The notes under the pieces are model-generated. The model was not told where the DNA came from. It made no database searches and saw nothing but the letters and a program-made list of their open reading frames with translations. A stretch of DNA of 64,000 nucleotides, from positions 96,891-160,890 of the forward strand of contig CAZCAC010000002.1 of the NCBI GenBank assembly GCA_964496575.1, read 5' to 3'. A program made the translations under genes and the position numbers. Of the stretch, positions 1 to 7,309 are shown piece after piece (position 1 is the first letter of the stretch; each line of letters starts with the position of its first letter). Source of the stretch: CAZCAC01 sp964496575. Its GTDB lineage: Bacteria; Planctomycetota; UBA1135; GCA-002686595.

Positions 1-606
1 GCCAGCCTGCAGAGCGTCGACCGGCTGAACGAGCTCCTGAACCCGCACGGCATCCAGATCCTGAACATCATCACCCCGATGCCCAAGTTCGACCCGGCGT
101 ACGAGAGTGCGATCGACGAGCGTAAGGTCGCCGACCAGGACGTGGAGCGGCTCATGGTCTTCGAGGAGCAGCTGATGCAGGAACGCGGCCAGAAGCTGGC
201 CGAGGTCGAGAAGGACAAGGAGATCGAGTGGCAGGTGCAGCAGGGCGAGCTGATCAAGGAGGTCAAGGGAGCGGAGCGCGAGGCGATCTTCGTCAAGAAG
301 GGCGCTGACGAGTACAAGGTCACCCGCGAAGCAGAGGGGCAGGCCGAGCTGGATCGCGATACGGCGATCGCCGAGGGCATGCGCGCCAAGTACACCAAGG
401 AGGCGGAAGGCATCGTGGCCCGAGCTGCCGCTCTCGAGAAGCGAGGCAGGGTGGTCGTCCGCGAGGCGTTGATCGAGAAGCTGGCCAACATTCGCTTCAC
501 CCTGATTCCATACAACCGAGATCCATCCCCGAAACGCATCGAGCACCTGGAAGGCACCGACCGGGCCCGTGAGGCCAGTGCCGCTACCGAAGGAGGTCAG
601 CGATGA
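1..606 (+). CDS. SPFH/band 7-family protein, C-terminal part (5'-truncated by window edge)
   Basis: The frame is open from base 1, so the start lies outside the window; 201 residues are visible. The first visible residues (VDRLNELLNPHGIQILNI) are typical of the end of a band 7 domain, where subunits describe a late alpha/beta element. They are followed by a long charged, Ala/Glu/Lys-rich coiled coil (about visible residues 35-150), as in prohibitin, stomatin and flotillin proteins. Such proteins form membrane-attached oligomeric rings that scaffold proteases or microdomains. The stop overlaps the start of the next SPFH gene (ATGA), with GGAGG just upstream, so the two are translationally coupled and probably co-assemble. 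The family call is good; the specific role is unknown. Confidence 0.75.
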   Translation, partial: ASLQSVDRLNELLNPHGIQILNIITPMPKFDPAYESAIDERKVADQDVERLMVFEEQLMQERGQKLAEVEKDKEIEWQVQQGELIKEVKGAEREAIFVKKGADEYKVTREAEGQAELDRDTAIAEGMRAKYTKEAEGIVARAAALEKRGRVVVREALIEKLANIRFTLIPYNRDPSPKRIEHLEGTDRAREASAATEGGQR

Positions 607-1697
607 AGTTCCTCAAGATCTTCCTGGGATTCTTCGCCTTCCTCGGCCTCCTCGGATTCCTCATGGTCGCGCTCTTCGAGCGGATCGACCCCGGTGAGAT
701 CGGTGTCAAGCAGTACCAGCTGGGTTCCGGTGGTTACGCCGAGAAGGACTACCACGCCGGCTTCCACTGGGGGGTCACGGTATTCCACAAGTGGCACATC
801 CTCGACCGTCGGACCCACTTCCTGACCTTCTCCGAGGCCAAGCAGCAGAGCGGCTACTCCCGGCGCCACACCAACGCCCAGGAGGTGCTACCGCTCGAGA
901 TCCGGACCAAGGACGATCAGCGCATCACGATCGACCTCACCGTCACCTACCGGATCATCGAAGGCGAAGCGCACATGCTCGTCGCCCTCGGGCGAAAGGC
1001 GGATTACAAGGAGCGTGTGGCGGCGATCGTGCGCGGAAAGTTGCGCGAGGCGCTCGGCAAGCTCGATCCGGAGCAGTTCGTCGACACGACCATCCGCCTC
1101 CAGGCGGCGCAGGACACCCTTCCGATCCTGGAAGAGGCTCTCGCCGAGTACCACGTGAAGCCGGAGGCGATCCTGATCCGCGCCATCCGCTTCCTCGACA
1201 CCTACGAGGAGAAACTCCAGGCGAAGCAGCTCACGCAACAGCTCACCGAGCTGGCCCGGAGCAAGCGCAAGGTCGAGGACGCCCTCAAGGCGACCGGCAA
1301 GATCGAGAAGGAGACCGAAGCCTTGAAGAAGGAGGCGACCGCCGAGTGGGACAAGAAGCTTCAGGACGCGCTGTCGACCAACAACATCAAGGTGGCGGAG
1401 ATCCTCGCCGACGCGAAGATCTACGACAACCAGGTGCGCCCGCAGGCGGACGCCAACTACGAGAGGCTGGTCGCCGACGGCAAGCTCCTGATCGCCCAGG
1501 CGGAGGCGCTGCGCGACGAGCTGCGCAACGCCGCCCTCGATACGGAAGGCGGCCGCATCCTGCAGGCGCGCGACGCGGCGGAGAACCTGATCTTCGAAAG
1601 CGTGACCCTCAACTCCAATGACCCGTCGATTCCCAGCGTGATCGAGATCGACAAGCTGGTGGACCTTCTGGTCGGAGAAGGCGACGGGGAGGAGTAG
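603..1697 (+). CDS. SPFH/band 7-domain membrane protein
   Basis: A 364-aa protein with one N-terminal hydrophobic segment (about residues 3-24), then a band 7-like domain (about 25-205, with the typical ERIDPGEIGVK opening and a DDQRITIDLTVTYRI strand pair), then a long Lys/Glu-rich coiled coil (about 205-320). This is the stomatin/HflK-like layout: one membrane anchor, an SPFH head and an oligomerising helix. The start ATG overlaps the previous stop by four bases and is preceded by GGAGG, so the start is well supported. It forms a two-gene unit with the upstream SPFH gene, resembling HflK/HflC pairs, but the sequence alone does not show a protease link. A strong terminator follows 36 bases after the stop. 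Confidence 0.82.
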   Translation: MKFLKIFLGFFAFLGLLGFLMVALFERIDPGEIGVKQYQLGSGGYAEKDYHAGFHWGVTVFHKWHILDRRTHFLTFSEAKQQSGYSRRHTNAQEVLPLEIRTKDDQRITIDLTVTYRIIEGEAHMLVALGRKADYKERVAAIVRGKLREALGKLDPEQFVDTTIRLQAAQDTLPILEEALAEYHVKPEAILIRAIRFLDTYEEKLQAKQLTQQLTELARSKRKVEDALKATGKIEKETEALKKEATAEWDKKLQDALSTNNIKVAEILADAKIYDNQVRPQADANYERLVADGKLLIAQAEALRDELRNAALDTEGGRILQARDAAENLIFESVTLNSNDPSIPSVIEIDKLVDLLVGEGDGEE

Positions 1698-1733
1698 CGG
1701 CCGCGCACTCCGCCCTGGAGACGAGGGTAGTAC

Positions 1734-1764
1734 GCGGGAGGCGGCCGGCCGCCTCCCGCTTTTT
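1734..1764 (+). terminator. Intrinsic terminator of the SPFH operon
   Basis: A perfect 26-base palindrome (two 13-base arms starting GCGGGAGGCGG) is followed directly by TTTTT. It lies 36 bases after the SPFH stop codon. The stem strength and U-run make this a textbook rho-independent terminator. Confidence 0.9.
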
Positions 1765-1769
1765 CATTG

Positions 1770-1798
1770 GTACGGAGGAGGTTTCCCTGACTCCGTAC
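1770..1798. repeat. Small inverted repeat with GACTCCGTAC arm
   Basis: GTACGGAG (1770-1777) and CTCCGTAC (1791-1798) form a perfect 8-bp inverted repeat around a 13-base spacer. The right arm sits in CCCTGACTCCGT, a 12-mer seen again at 3157-3168; 11 of its bases recur at 48138-48148. It may be a member of a dispersed intergenic repeat family rather than a terminator, since no U-run follows. Confidence 0.5.
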
Positions 1799-1897
1799 TC
1801 GAAAAACACCGATCTCGAGAACCGTGGGAGTGAGACGGGACATTCGGGGCCTGAAAGACACCCAAGACCCCGTGACCCAAGTCCACCACCTCGATTC

Positions 1898-2491
1898 ATG
1901 AAGCCGAAGGCCCTCTGCGCAGTGCTCGTTCTCGTTCCTCTTCTTTCGTGCCAGGAGAACCACGTCGACACACCCGATGTGGGCGCGGAATCCGAGTCCC
2001 CTCGAAGCCTGAGTGCGGCGGAGACCGAGCTCCTGGTACGAGCCTTCCAGGGTGGTGCGAGTGCGGCTGTGCCTGCCGAGGATGCTCCCGTTCGAGTGGT
2101 AGATCCTCTCTTCCGGGCCAAGCAAGCGCTCAGCAGCGGGGGGGACAACGGCCGCGCGCTGACACCAGAGTCGCTCCAGAAGCTGAGCACCATCGTCGGC
2201 CGGATCCAGGAAGAGAGATCCGCGACCATGGAACAGGTGCAGTCCGTGTTCTCCAGCGTAGTCGACCGCAAGGTGGTCGAGGGGGACTACGTTCCCTACG
2301 TCTCCACGAACACGACGAAGCTACGAAGGACGTGGCTTCATCATGAGATCCGCGAGCTCGATGATGGGTCCAAGGTCCTGGTGGTCATTCGAGCTGGTGA
2401 GGACCGAGGTCTCGATGGCCTGGCCACCTTGCCGAGCGAGCAAAAGGAACTCGCAGAGAGAGAGCTCCGCAGTTTCTTCGAGGCGATCTGA
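1898..2491 (+). CDS. Hypothetical lipoprotein
   Basis: A 197-aa protein of no family I recognise. Residues 4-17 are hydrophobic and end in a lipobox (LLSC, Cys18), so it should be exported and lipid-anchored. The mature part is polar, with a low-complexity start, then a mixed helical region that includes a central QEERSATMEQVQSVF stretch. No catalytic motif is visible. It lies alone between the SPFH terminator and another secreted protein, with a 44-base gap downstream. No strong Shine-Dalgarno sequence is seen, but the start agrees with the signal peptide. Confidence is for a real exported lipoprotein; the function is unknown. Confidence 0.65.
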   Translation: MKPKALCAVLVLVPLLSCQENHVDTPDVGAESESPRSLSAAETELLVRAFQGGASAAVPAEDAPVRVVDPLFRAKQALSSGGDNGRALTPESLQKLSTIVGRIQEERSATMEQVQSVFSSVVDRKVVEGDYVPYVSTNTTKLRRTWLHHEIRELDDGSKVLVVIRAGEDRGLDGLATLPSEQKELAERELRSFFEAI

Positions 2492-2535
2492 GAGTTGATC
2501 GCCTTCTTCGACTTACCCCAACCTGGCTACCCACG

Positions 2536-3066
2536 ATGAGTCGTGTAATGAATGTGAAGTCACTTGTCCTCCCTTCCCTCGTCCTGGCGGCAGCAATCAC
2601 GGCGACCGCCTACGCGAGCCCCTTCCCCCCCGCTCCCGATGGAGAGTGCCCGCCTTCCTGTGAGTGCTACGCCGAGATCAGCTTCATCGACAATCCGGAC
2701 ATCGGTGACTACCTCGACGGAATATGGGGATACAACCAATCGGAAAACGGCTGTTGCGCAGAGGACGGCTGTGAAGCGAGCCCGTGCGAGTTCGGCATCG
2801 ATCTCTGGGCGCTCGCCGAGTCGGGATGGGACCTGGGTTTCGTCTGGGGCAGCCCTGACCAGAGCACCCAAGACGCACTCGGGAACGGACAGTTCGCGAT
2901 CACCGGATCCAGCGCGGATGTCTCCCTGGCCTTCGACCTCGACTGTGACAACTCCGCCTGGATGGAGATGTACGCCTTCAGGACCGGTAGTGGTGGGCCG
3001 GAGATCGTCCTGCTGAGCGTCTACTTCGCCGAGTGCTACAACTGCGAGGCCGCCACGGGGCACTGA
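2536..3066 (+). CDS. Secreted Cys-rich protein of unknown function
   Basis: A 176-aa protein with a signal peptide (hydrophobic core about residues 9-24, cleavage likely after TAYA) and about ten cysteines in the mature part, several in close pairs (CPPSCEC, NGCC, CYNC), suggesting a disulfide-rich extracellular fold. A second in-frame ATG at 2548 could be the true start and gives a tighter signal peptide. The sequence between is acidic with many aromatic residues. No domain is recognised. The gene sits 44 bases after the lipoprotein gene and may be cotranscribed with it. Confidence 0.62.
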   Translation: MSRVMNVKSLVLPSLVLAAAITATAYASPFPPAPDGECPPSCECYAEISFIDNPDIGDYLDGIWGYNQSENGCCAEDGCEASPCEFGIDLWALAESGWDLGFVWGSPDQSTQDALGNGQFAITGSSADVSLAFDLDCDNSAWMEMYAFRTGSGGPEIVLLSVYFAECYNCEAATGH

Positions 3067-3119
3067 GCGCCCTGTTGCGACGTCAGGCGGCTTCCATTCA
3101 GTCGCCGTCCACTCTCGTC

Positions 3120-3185
3120 AGTGCGGAGTCAGGGCATGCGGGTGCGGGGGAGATTGCCCTGACTCCGTGCTGCTGACTCCGCACT
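3120..3185. repeat. Nested inverted-repeat element (GGAGTCAGGG / CCCTGACTCC)
   Basis: One left arm, AGTGCGGAGTCAGGGCA (3120-3136), has two right arms. TGCCCTGACTCCG (3155-3167) pairs with its inner 13 bases, and CTGACTCCGCACT (3173-3185) pairs with its outer 13 bases. Both pairings are perfect, so two alternative hairpins share one arm. No U-run follows. The core resembles the inverted repeats at 1770-1798 and 36634-36726. Confidence 0.7.
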
Positions 3186-3199
3186 GCTACAATCTGTGC

Positions 3200-4372
3200 A
3201 TGGTCCTCTCGCGCCCGCCTTGGAGACCCCGCCTCGCCTCGGTACTCGCTCCGGCCCTCCTCGCCTCGCTCCTCCCCGCAGTCACTTCGCCGCAGGACGA
3301 CCTGGCGCCGGCGCACGAGTTCCTGCTCGAGTACCGCGAGGAGCTCGCCGGCCCGAACCTCTGGCCACCGGAGGTCCACTGGGATGCGGATCGCACGCCC
3401 CTCCCCGAGCTGGGGGGCCTCGAAGTCCGACGTGGAGCGCTCCGGATCGGCGAGAGTCGAGTCGTGCGTCTCGCCTGGGACGGGGCGCAGAGAACGCTGT
3501 ACGTCGATCGCAACCAGAACGGGGATCTCTCCGACGACGAGCCCATCGAGCGGGTCGAGCGCCGCGATCGAGGGCCGGTCTACGAGCACATCGAGCTCCA
3601 CGCGCCGGAGGGGCCGGAGCACGGGATGTGGAAGGTCCTGCTGCCAGTCGAGCGTCCGGGAACATCGACTCCCGATGGCATCGCCGTCGTGACGTCGGGG
3701 TGGACGGGAACCGTTGAGCTCGGAGGGATGAAGTACCGGTTCGATGCCTTCGACAACCTCGACGGAGTCTTCACTCCCGGTACCGATCAGCTGGAACTGC
3801 GGGCCGAGACGAACGCCGCCGGCGTACGCATAGGCGATGCGGACGCCCTGCCCGAGAGCGTATTGCTGGGCACCAGGCTCTACGATCTCTCGCTCTCGCT
3901 CGATGCCGGGGAAGACGGAGGGACCGTCCGGGCGACCTTCACCGAGAGCTCGATCCCGCTGTTCGACTGCGAGCTCCTCGGCACCCACCTCGCCAGCTTG
4001 AAGCTCGAGCCGACCGGTGAGGTGGCTCCCTCCATGATGATCCTCCTGGTGAGGCCCTCGGGGAGGTTGCGGCTACCAGAGGGGGAATACCAGGCGAGGA
4101 TCGAGATCGATGGTGGCGAGCTCGGCTGGCTCCGGTCGAGGGTCGGCGTCGTCGTGCACGCGGAAGGAGAGAGTGTCCTGCGCGCGGGCTGTCCGCTCGA
4201 CAACAGCATCGACTACCGGCGCAGCGGGGCGGCGACCCTGGAGATCGAGTACCAGCTACGCGGGCAGGGAGGCGAGAAGTACGAGCTTCAGCCTTCGTGC
4301 GTCCCCGACCGACGCTTCGTCGTGTGTGTCGGGGATCGGGAGGTCGGTTCGGCGGATTTCCGCTACGGCTGA
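3200..4372 (+). CDS. Secreted protein with an EF-hand-like loop, function unknown
   Basis: A 390-aa protein when started at the ATG at 3200; an upstream start at 3167 would put a poor, Cys-containing segment ahead of the signal peptide. Residues 1-30 form an Arg-rich n-region and hydrophobic core typical of a signal peptide. Residues about 102-113 (DRNQNGDLSDDE) fit the EF-hand calcium loop, with ligands at positions 1, 3, 5, 9 and 12 and Gly at 6. The rest is beta-rich (repeated EVRRGALRIGESRVVRL-like strands). This looks like planctomycete secreted proteins that carry a single dockerin-like calcium loop. No enzyme motif is visible. A repeat element occupies the region just upstream. Confidence 0.65.
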   Translation: MVLSRPPWRPRLASVLAPALLASLLPAVTSPQDDLAPAHEFLLEYREELAGPNLWPPEVHWDADRTPLPELGGLEVRRGALRIGESRVVRLAWDGAQRTLYVDRNQNGDLSDDEPIERVERRDRGPVYEHIELHAPEGPEHGMWKVLLPVERPGTSTPDGIAVVTSGWTGTVELGGMKYRFDAFDNLDGVFTPGTDQLELRAETNAAGVRIGDADALPESVLLGTRLYDLSLSLDAGEDGGTVRATFTESSIPLFDCELLGTHLASLKLEPTGEVAPSMMILLVRPSGRLRLPEGEYQARIEIDGGELGWLRSRVGVVVHAEGESVLRAGCPLDNSIDYRRSGAATLEIEYQLRGQGGEKYELQPSCVPDRRFVVCVGDREVGSADFRYG

Positions 4373-4435
4373 GGCAGTGGCCTCTGCACGTACTCATGGC
4401 GAGTACCGATCACCGCGACTGGCCAGCTCCACCTG

Positions 4436-5182
4436 ATGTCCGAGTGCGACCTCGGCGGACTGGGCCCGACGCGTGGCAGCCCGGTCATCTGCCCGTGGCC
4501 GTGGACCGATCATCTCTGGATGTTCCTGCCGCTGGTGTTGCTGGCACCGCTCTTCGGGCTGCGATGGAACAGGAGCCGGAGCGCGGCGGCGATCCTGCTC
4601 CCCACCCTGGCCATCTACTTCCTCTGGATTCCGCTGACGATGCTGCTCGGGGAGAACACGAGGGCGGCGGAGAGAATGCTCGAGATGTTGGCGATCGGGC
4701 TCGGAGCCACCGGCCTGCTGGTCCCGTGGATCGTGACTGGCAACTGGTGGTGGACCTGGGCCCGGGCTCTGATCGTGGTCATTCCCATCGAGTGCCTGGC
4801 GTGTCTCTGCCTCTCCTTCGGCGGCTACGACTTGCTCTCCCTCCAGGGCCCGCAGCTGACGGTCACCTTGATCGGCTCGGTGATCCTGATCAGCAGTGCC
4901 GTGCTCGCCGCCCGCTCCTGTCACGGGGAGTTCAGCGCCGAGCGCTTCATGACCCGGATGTTGGGTTGGCTCCTGGTCTGCGCGCCGCTGGCGGTACTCG
5001 TTCCGGTCGCCCTGATCGAGGGTCCCGTGGAAGTGCTTCGGGGGCTCGACGAGATCCTCCCCGTGATCTTCGTGCTGGGAGTCGCGTGTCTGATCCTGAC
5101 CGTGCCGTTCCTGTTGCTGGGCCTGTTCAGCGGAAACTTCCGCGAGCGGCTACGGGTGGCGCTGGAACGGGGCCAGGTGTAG
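4436..5182 (+). CDS. Polytopic membrane protein, function unknown
   Basis: A 248-aa protein with about six hydrophobic segments (about residues 25-42, 50-70, 82-100, 105-130, 140-160, 175-235), several very rich in Leu, Val and Ile. No transporter or enzyme signature is recognised. The first 20 residues are polar with two cysteines; a start further in is possible, but no better ATG or ribosome site is seen. It follows the EF-hand-loop protein by 63 bases on the same strand, so they may be cotranscribed. Confidence 0.6.
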   Translation: MSECDLGGLGPTRGSPVICPWPWTDHLWMFLPLVLLAPLFGLRWNRSRSAAAILLPTLAIYFLWIPLTMLLGENTRAAERMLEMLAIGLGATGLLVPWIVTGNWWWTWARALIVVIPIECLACLCLSFGGYDLLSLQGPQLTVTLIGSVILISSAVLAARSCHGEFSAERFMTRMLGWLLVCAPLAVLVPVALIEGPVEVLRGLDEILPVIFVLGVACLILTVPFLLLGLFSGNFRERLRVALERGQV

Positions 5183-5407
5183 GCGGACGAACCCTCTCGG
5201 CGTGACATCAGAGCCTTCTCACAGATGACTCCGTACCGCCCGAGCGACCGATACCGAGCCCTTGACTCACCCAGTTCCGGAATCGGTCCTGCAAAGACCG
5301 AGTGTGACCCGGCAGCGAGGACCACCTATTGACACCGGATGGCCGGCACGTCGGGTCGTGCCGCCAGCAGCTCTCCTTTCATCGGGTACTCGCTCTGGGA
5401 GATAGCG

Positions 5408-6499
5408 ATGATGAACATCCGATCCATGGTCGCCGGGGCACCGGTGCGGCTCGTGACCTCAGTTCTCGTGATCGCCTGGGGATCGGCGTCGGCACAGACG
5501 ATCGCCGTGACCTTCGACGGTCTGCAGGAGGGGGTCATGACGGAGACCTACGTCGAGAACGGCGTCACCTTCTTCGACTTCGACCCGCGCTACGCGATCA
5601 TCGCCCCCTACTTCTCCGCGGAGGAGGCCACCGATGTCCTCTCTGAGTTCCCCGACTTCACCTCGCCGATGGTCCTCGGATTCAACGGTTTCTCGCCCGG
5701 GGGCAACGTCTCCTTCTGTCGTTGCGGGAGCTTCAAGATCGCTCCCCCGGAGGTCTTCGAGGAGGTGTCCATGCACCTCTACGTCATCAGCAACGCCTGG
5801 GTCGAGGGGAACAAGGTCACCCTCCAGGCCTGGCGCAACGGCGCAATCGTCGACACGGACCACTTCCTCAACCCTGTGGAGTGGGGGCCACATCACTTCG
5901 AGCTGGCCATCTCCGGGACGCCCTTCGACGAGCTGAGAGTCGTGGGCACGGGACCCCTCCAGAAGGGCTGCTTCCTGGCCGTGCTGGACACCGTGTTCCT
6001 CGGCCCCGTTCCAACCGTCGGGACCTACTGCGTCGGCGACCCCGGGGTGGGGACTCCCTGTCCTTGCGGTAACGACAACGATGGGAGTGTTCCCGGGTCG
6101 GGATGTGCGAACGGTGTGTTCTCATCGGGGGCCCGGCTGGTCGGATCGGGTCTGGCGAGCGTTGGAGCGGACACCCTTGCTCTCGCCGCCTCGGGCCTGG
6201 AGCCGGGCAACGTGGCGCTCTACTTCCAGGGAGACACGTCGATCAACGGCCGTGACGGGCTCCCCTTCGGAGAAGGACTGCGCTGCGTCGGCGGAAGCCC
6301 GGTCAAACTCCAGGTCCGGATCGCTTCGGCGAGCGGTAACGCGTCCACCGACGTCGCTATCGCCAGCACCGGAAACGTCTCCGCCGGGGACCGGAAGTAC
6401 TACCAGTGCTGCTACCGCACATCGGCAAGCCCCGCGTGCGGTGGTGGGGCAGCCGGCTTCAACTTCACCAACGGGTGCGCGGTCACGTGGGTCCCCTGA
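5408..6499 (+). CDS. Secreted protein with planctomycete-type Cys-rich C-terminal domain
   Basis: Started at ATG 5408 (GGGAG upstream), the 363-aa protein begins with a signal peptide ending near SASAQ (residue 30). The N-terminal half, about residues 30-200, resembles a secreted beta-sandwich (TFDGLQEGVMTETYVENGVTFFDF opens like ice-binding or carbohydrate-binding choice-of-anchor proteins). From about residue 205 it carries a domain beginning YCVGDPGVGTPCPCGNDNDG and ending NFTNGCAVTWVP. The same domain ends the protein at 23175-24923. In my experience this tail recurs on many secreted proteins of marine planctomycetes and may serve in surface retention; that role is inference. A terminator lies 52 bases downstream. 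Confidence 0.72.
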   Translation: MMNIRSMVAGAPVRLVTSVLVIAWGSASAQTIAVTFDGLQEGVMTETYVENGVTFFDFDPRYAIIAPYFSAEEATDVLSEFPDFTSPMVLGFNGFSPGGNVSFCRCGSFKIAPPEVFEEVSMHLYVISNAWVEGNKVTLQAWRNGAIVDTDHFLNPVEWGPHHFELAISGTPFDELRVVGTGPLQKGCFLAVLDTVFLGPVPTVGTYCVGDPGVGTPCPCGNDNDGSVPGSGCANGVFSSGARLVGSGLASVGADTLALAASGLEPGNVALYFQGDTSINGRDGLPFGEGLRCVGGSPVKLQVRIASASGNASTDVAIASTGNVSAGDRKYYQCCYRTSASPACGGGAAGFNFTNGCAVTWVP

Positions 6500-6550
6500 T
6501 TCGAACTCGATTCTGGTGTCTCTGACCGCCGTCGAGAGGCGGGCTGGAAC

Positions 6551-6585
6551 GCGGGGGGTGGCCCGAGCCGCCTCCCGCTCGTTTT
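6551..6585 (+). terminator. Intrinsic terminator after the secreted protein gene
   Basis: A 12-bp stem (GCGGGGGGTGGC at 6551-6562 against GCCGCCTCCCGC at 6567-6578, with two G-U pairs), a CCGA loop, then TCGTTTT. It is placed 52 bases after the stop codon, ahead of the sigma factor gene. Confidence 0.75.
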
Positions 6586-6692
6586 GTGCTGTCATCCAGC
6601 CCGCGAGGCCGTATGAGGGGTTTTCTCCGGAAGTTCCAAGACCCCAGCTGCCGCCGCCGTTCCCCCCGCAGAAGGTCGAGACCGACTACACC

Positions 6693-7298
6693 ATGACCGA
6701 ATCAAGCGACGCACGGCTCCTCGAGGCCTGGCGCGGGGGCGACCCCGGGGCCTTCAACGAGCTCGTCCAGCGCTACCAGGATCCCCTGCTGAGACACGCG
6801 CGGGGCCTCCTGGGAGCGGGGAGTCCCTACGAGGACGTGGTGCAGGAGGTCTTCTTGAAGCTGGCTCGGGAACGGGTGGTCCTGCCGCCCGGCGATCCGA
6901 GCGGGCGAGGACGGCAGCTGTCAGCCTGGCTGCACAAGGTCACGAGGAACGCTTGCATGGACATCATTCGATCGGAGTCGCGCAGGAAGTGGCGCGAGCG
7001 AGACGTCGCCCAGAGTGAACGCACTCAGGGCGACCTTCACCGCGTCGAGGCCGAGGACACACGGGCCCTGGTCGAGCGCGAGATCGAGAAGCTGCCGGTG
7101 GACCAGCGCGAGGTGCTGGTCCTTCGCCTCCTGGCGGAGCGCAGCTATCGCGAGATCGCCGACGTGACCGGTAAGAAGATCGGCACCGTCGGTTGGTTGA
7201 TCAGCGAGGGGCTCAAGACCTTGAGCGGGAACCTCGCTCCTCTGGTGCAAGCGGATATCGGTACACGGGCCGGCGGCCCCGGAATGGGCGTGGCCTAG
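6693..7298 (+). CDS. ECF-type RNA polymerase sigma factor
   Basis: A 201-aa protein starting at ATG 6693 (MTESSDARLLEAW); the open frame reaches further upstream but through the terminator region. Region 2 is seen at about residues 15-95 (FNELVQRYQDPLLRHAR, then DVVQEVFLKLAR and the conserved WLHKVTRNACMDIIR). Region 4 is seen at about 130-185 (LPVDQREVLVLRLLAERSYREIADV), with a helix-turn-helix that binds the -35 element. The protein should direct RNA polymerase to a small regulon in response to a signal relayed by the next gene, which begins 11 bases after the stop and encodes an anti-sigma-like N-terminus. The second half of the HTH (KKIGTVGWLISEGLKTL) is a slightly unusual variant. Confidence 0.9.
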   Translation: MTESSDARLLEAWRGGDPGAFNELVQRYQDPLLRHARGLLGAGSPYEDVVQEVFLKLARERVVLPPGDPSGRGRQLSAWLHKVTRNACMDIIRSESRRKWRERDVAQSERTQGDLHRVEAEDTRALVEREIEKLPVDQREVLVLRLLAERSYREIADVTGKKIGTVGWLISEGLKTLSGNLAPLVQADIGTRAGGPGMGVA

Positions 7299-7309
7299 GA
7301 GCTTCTACG

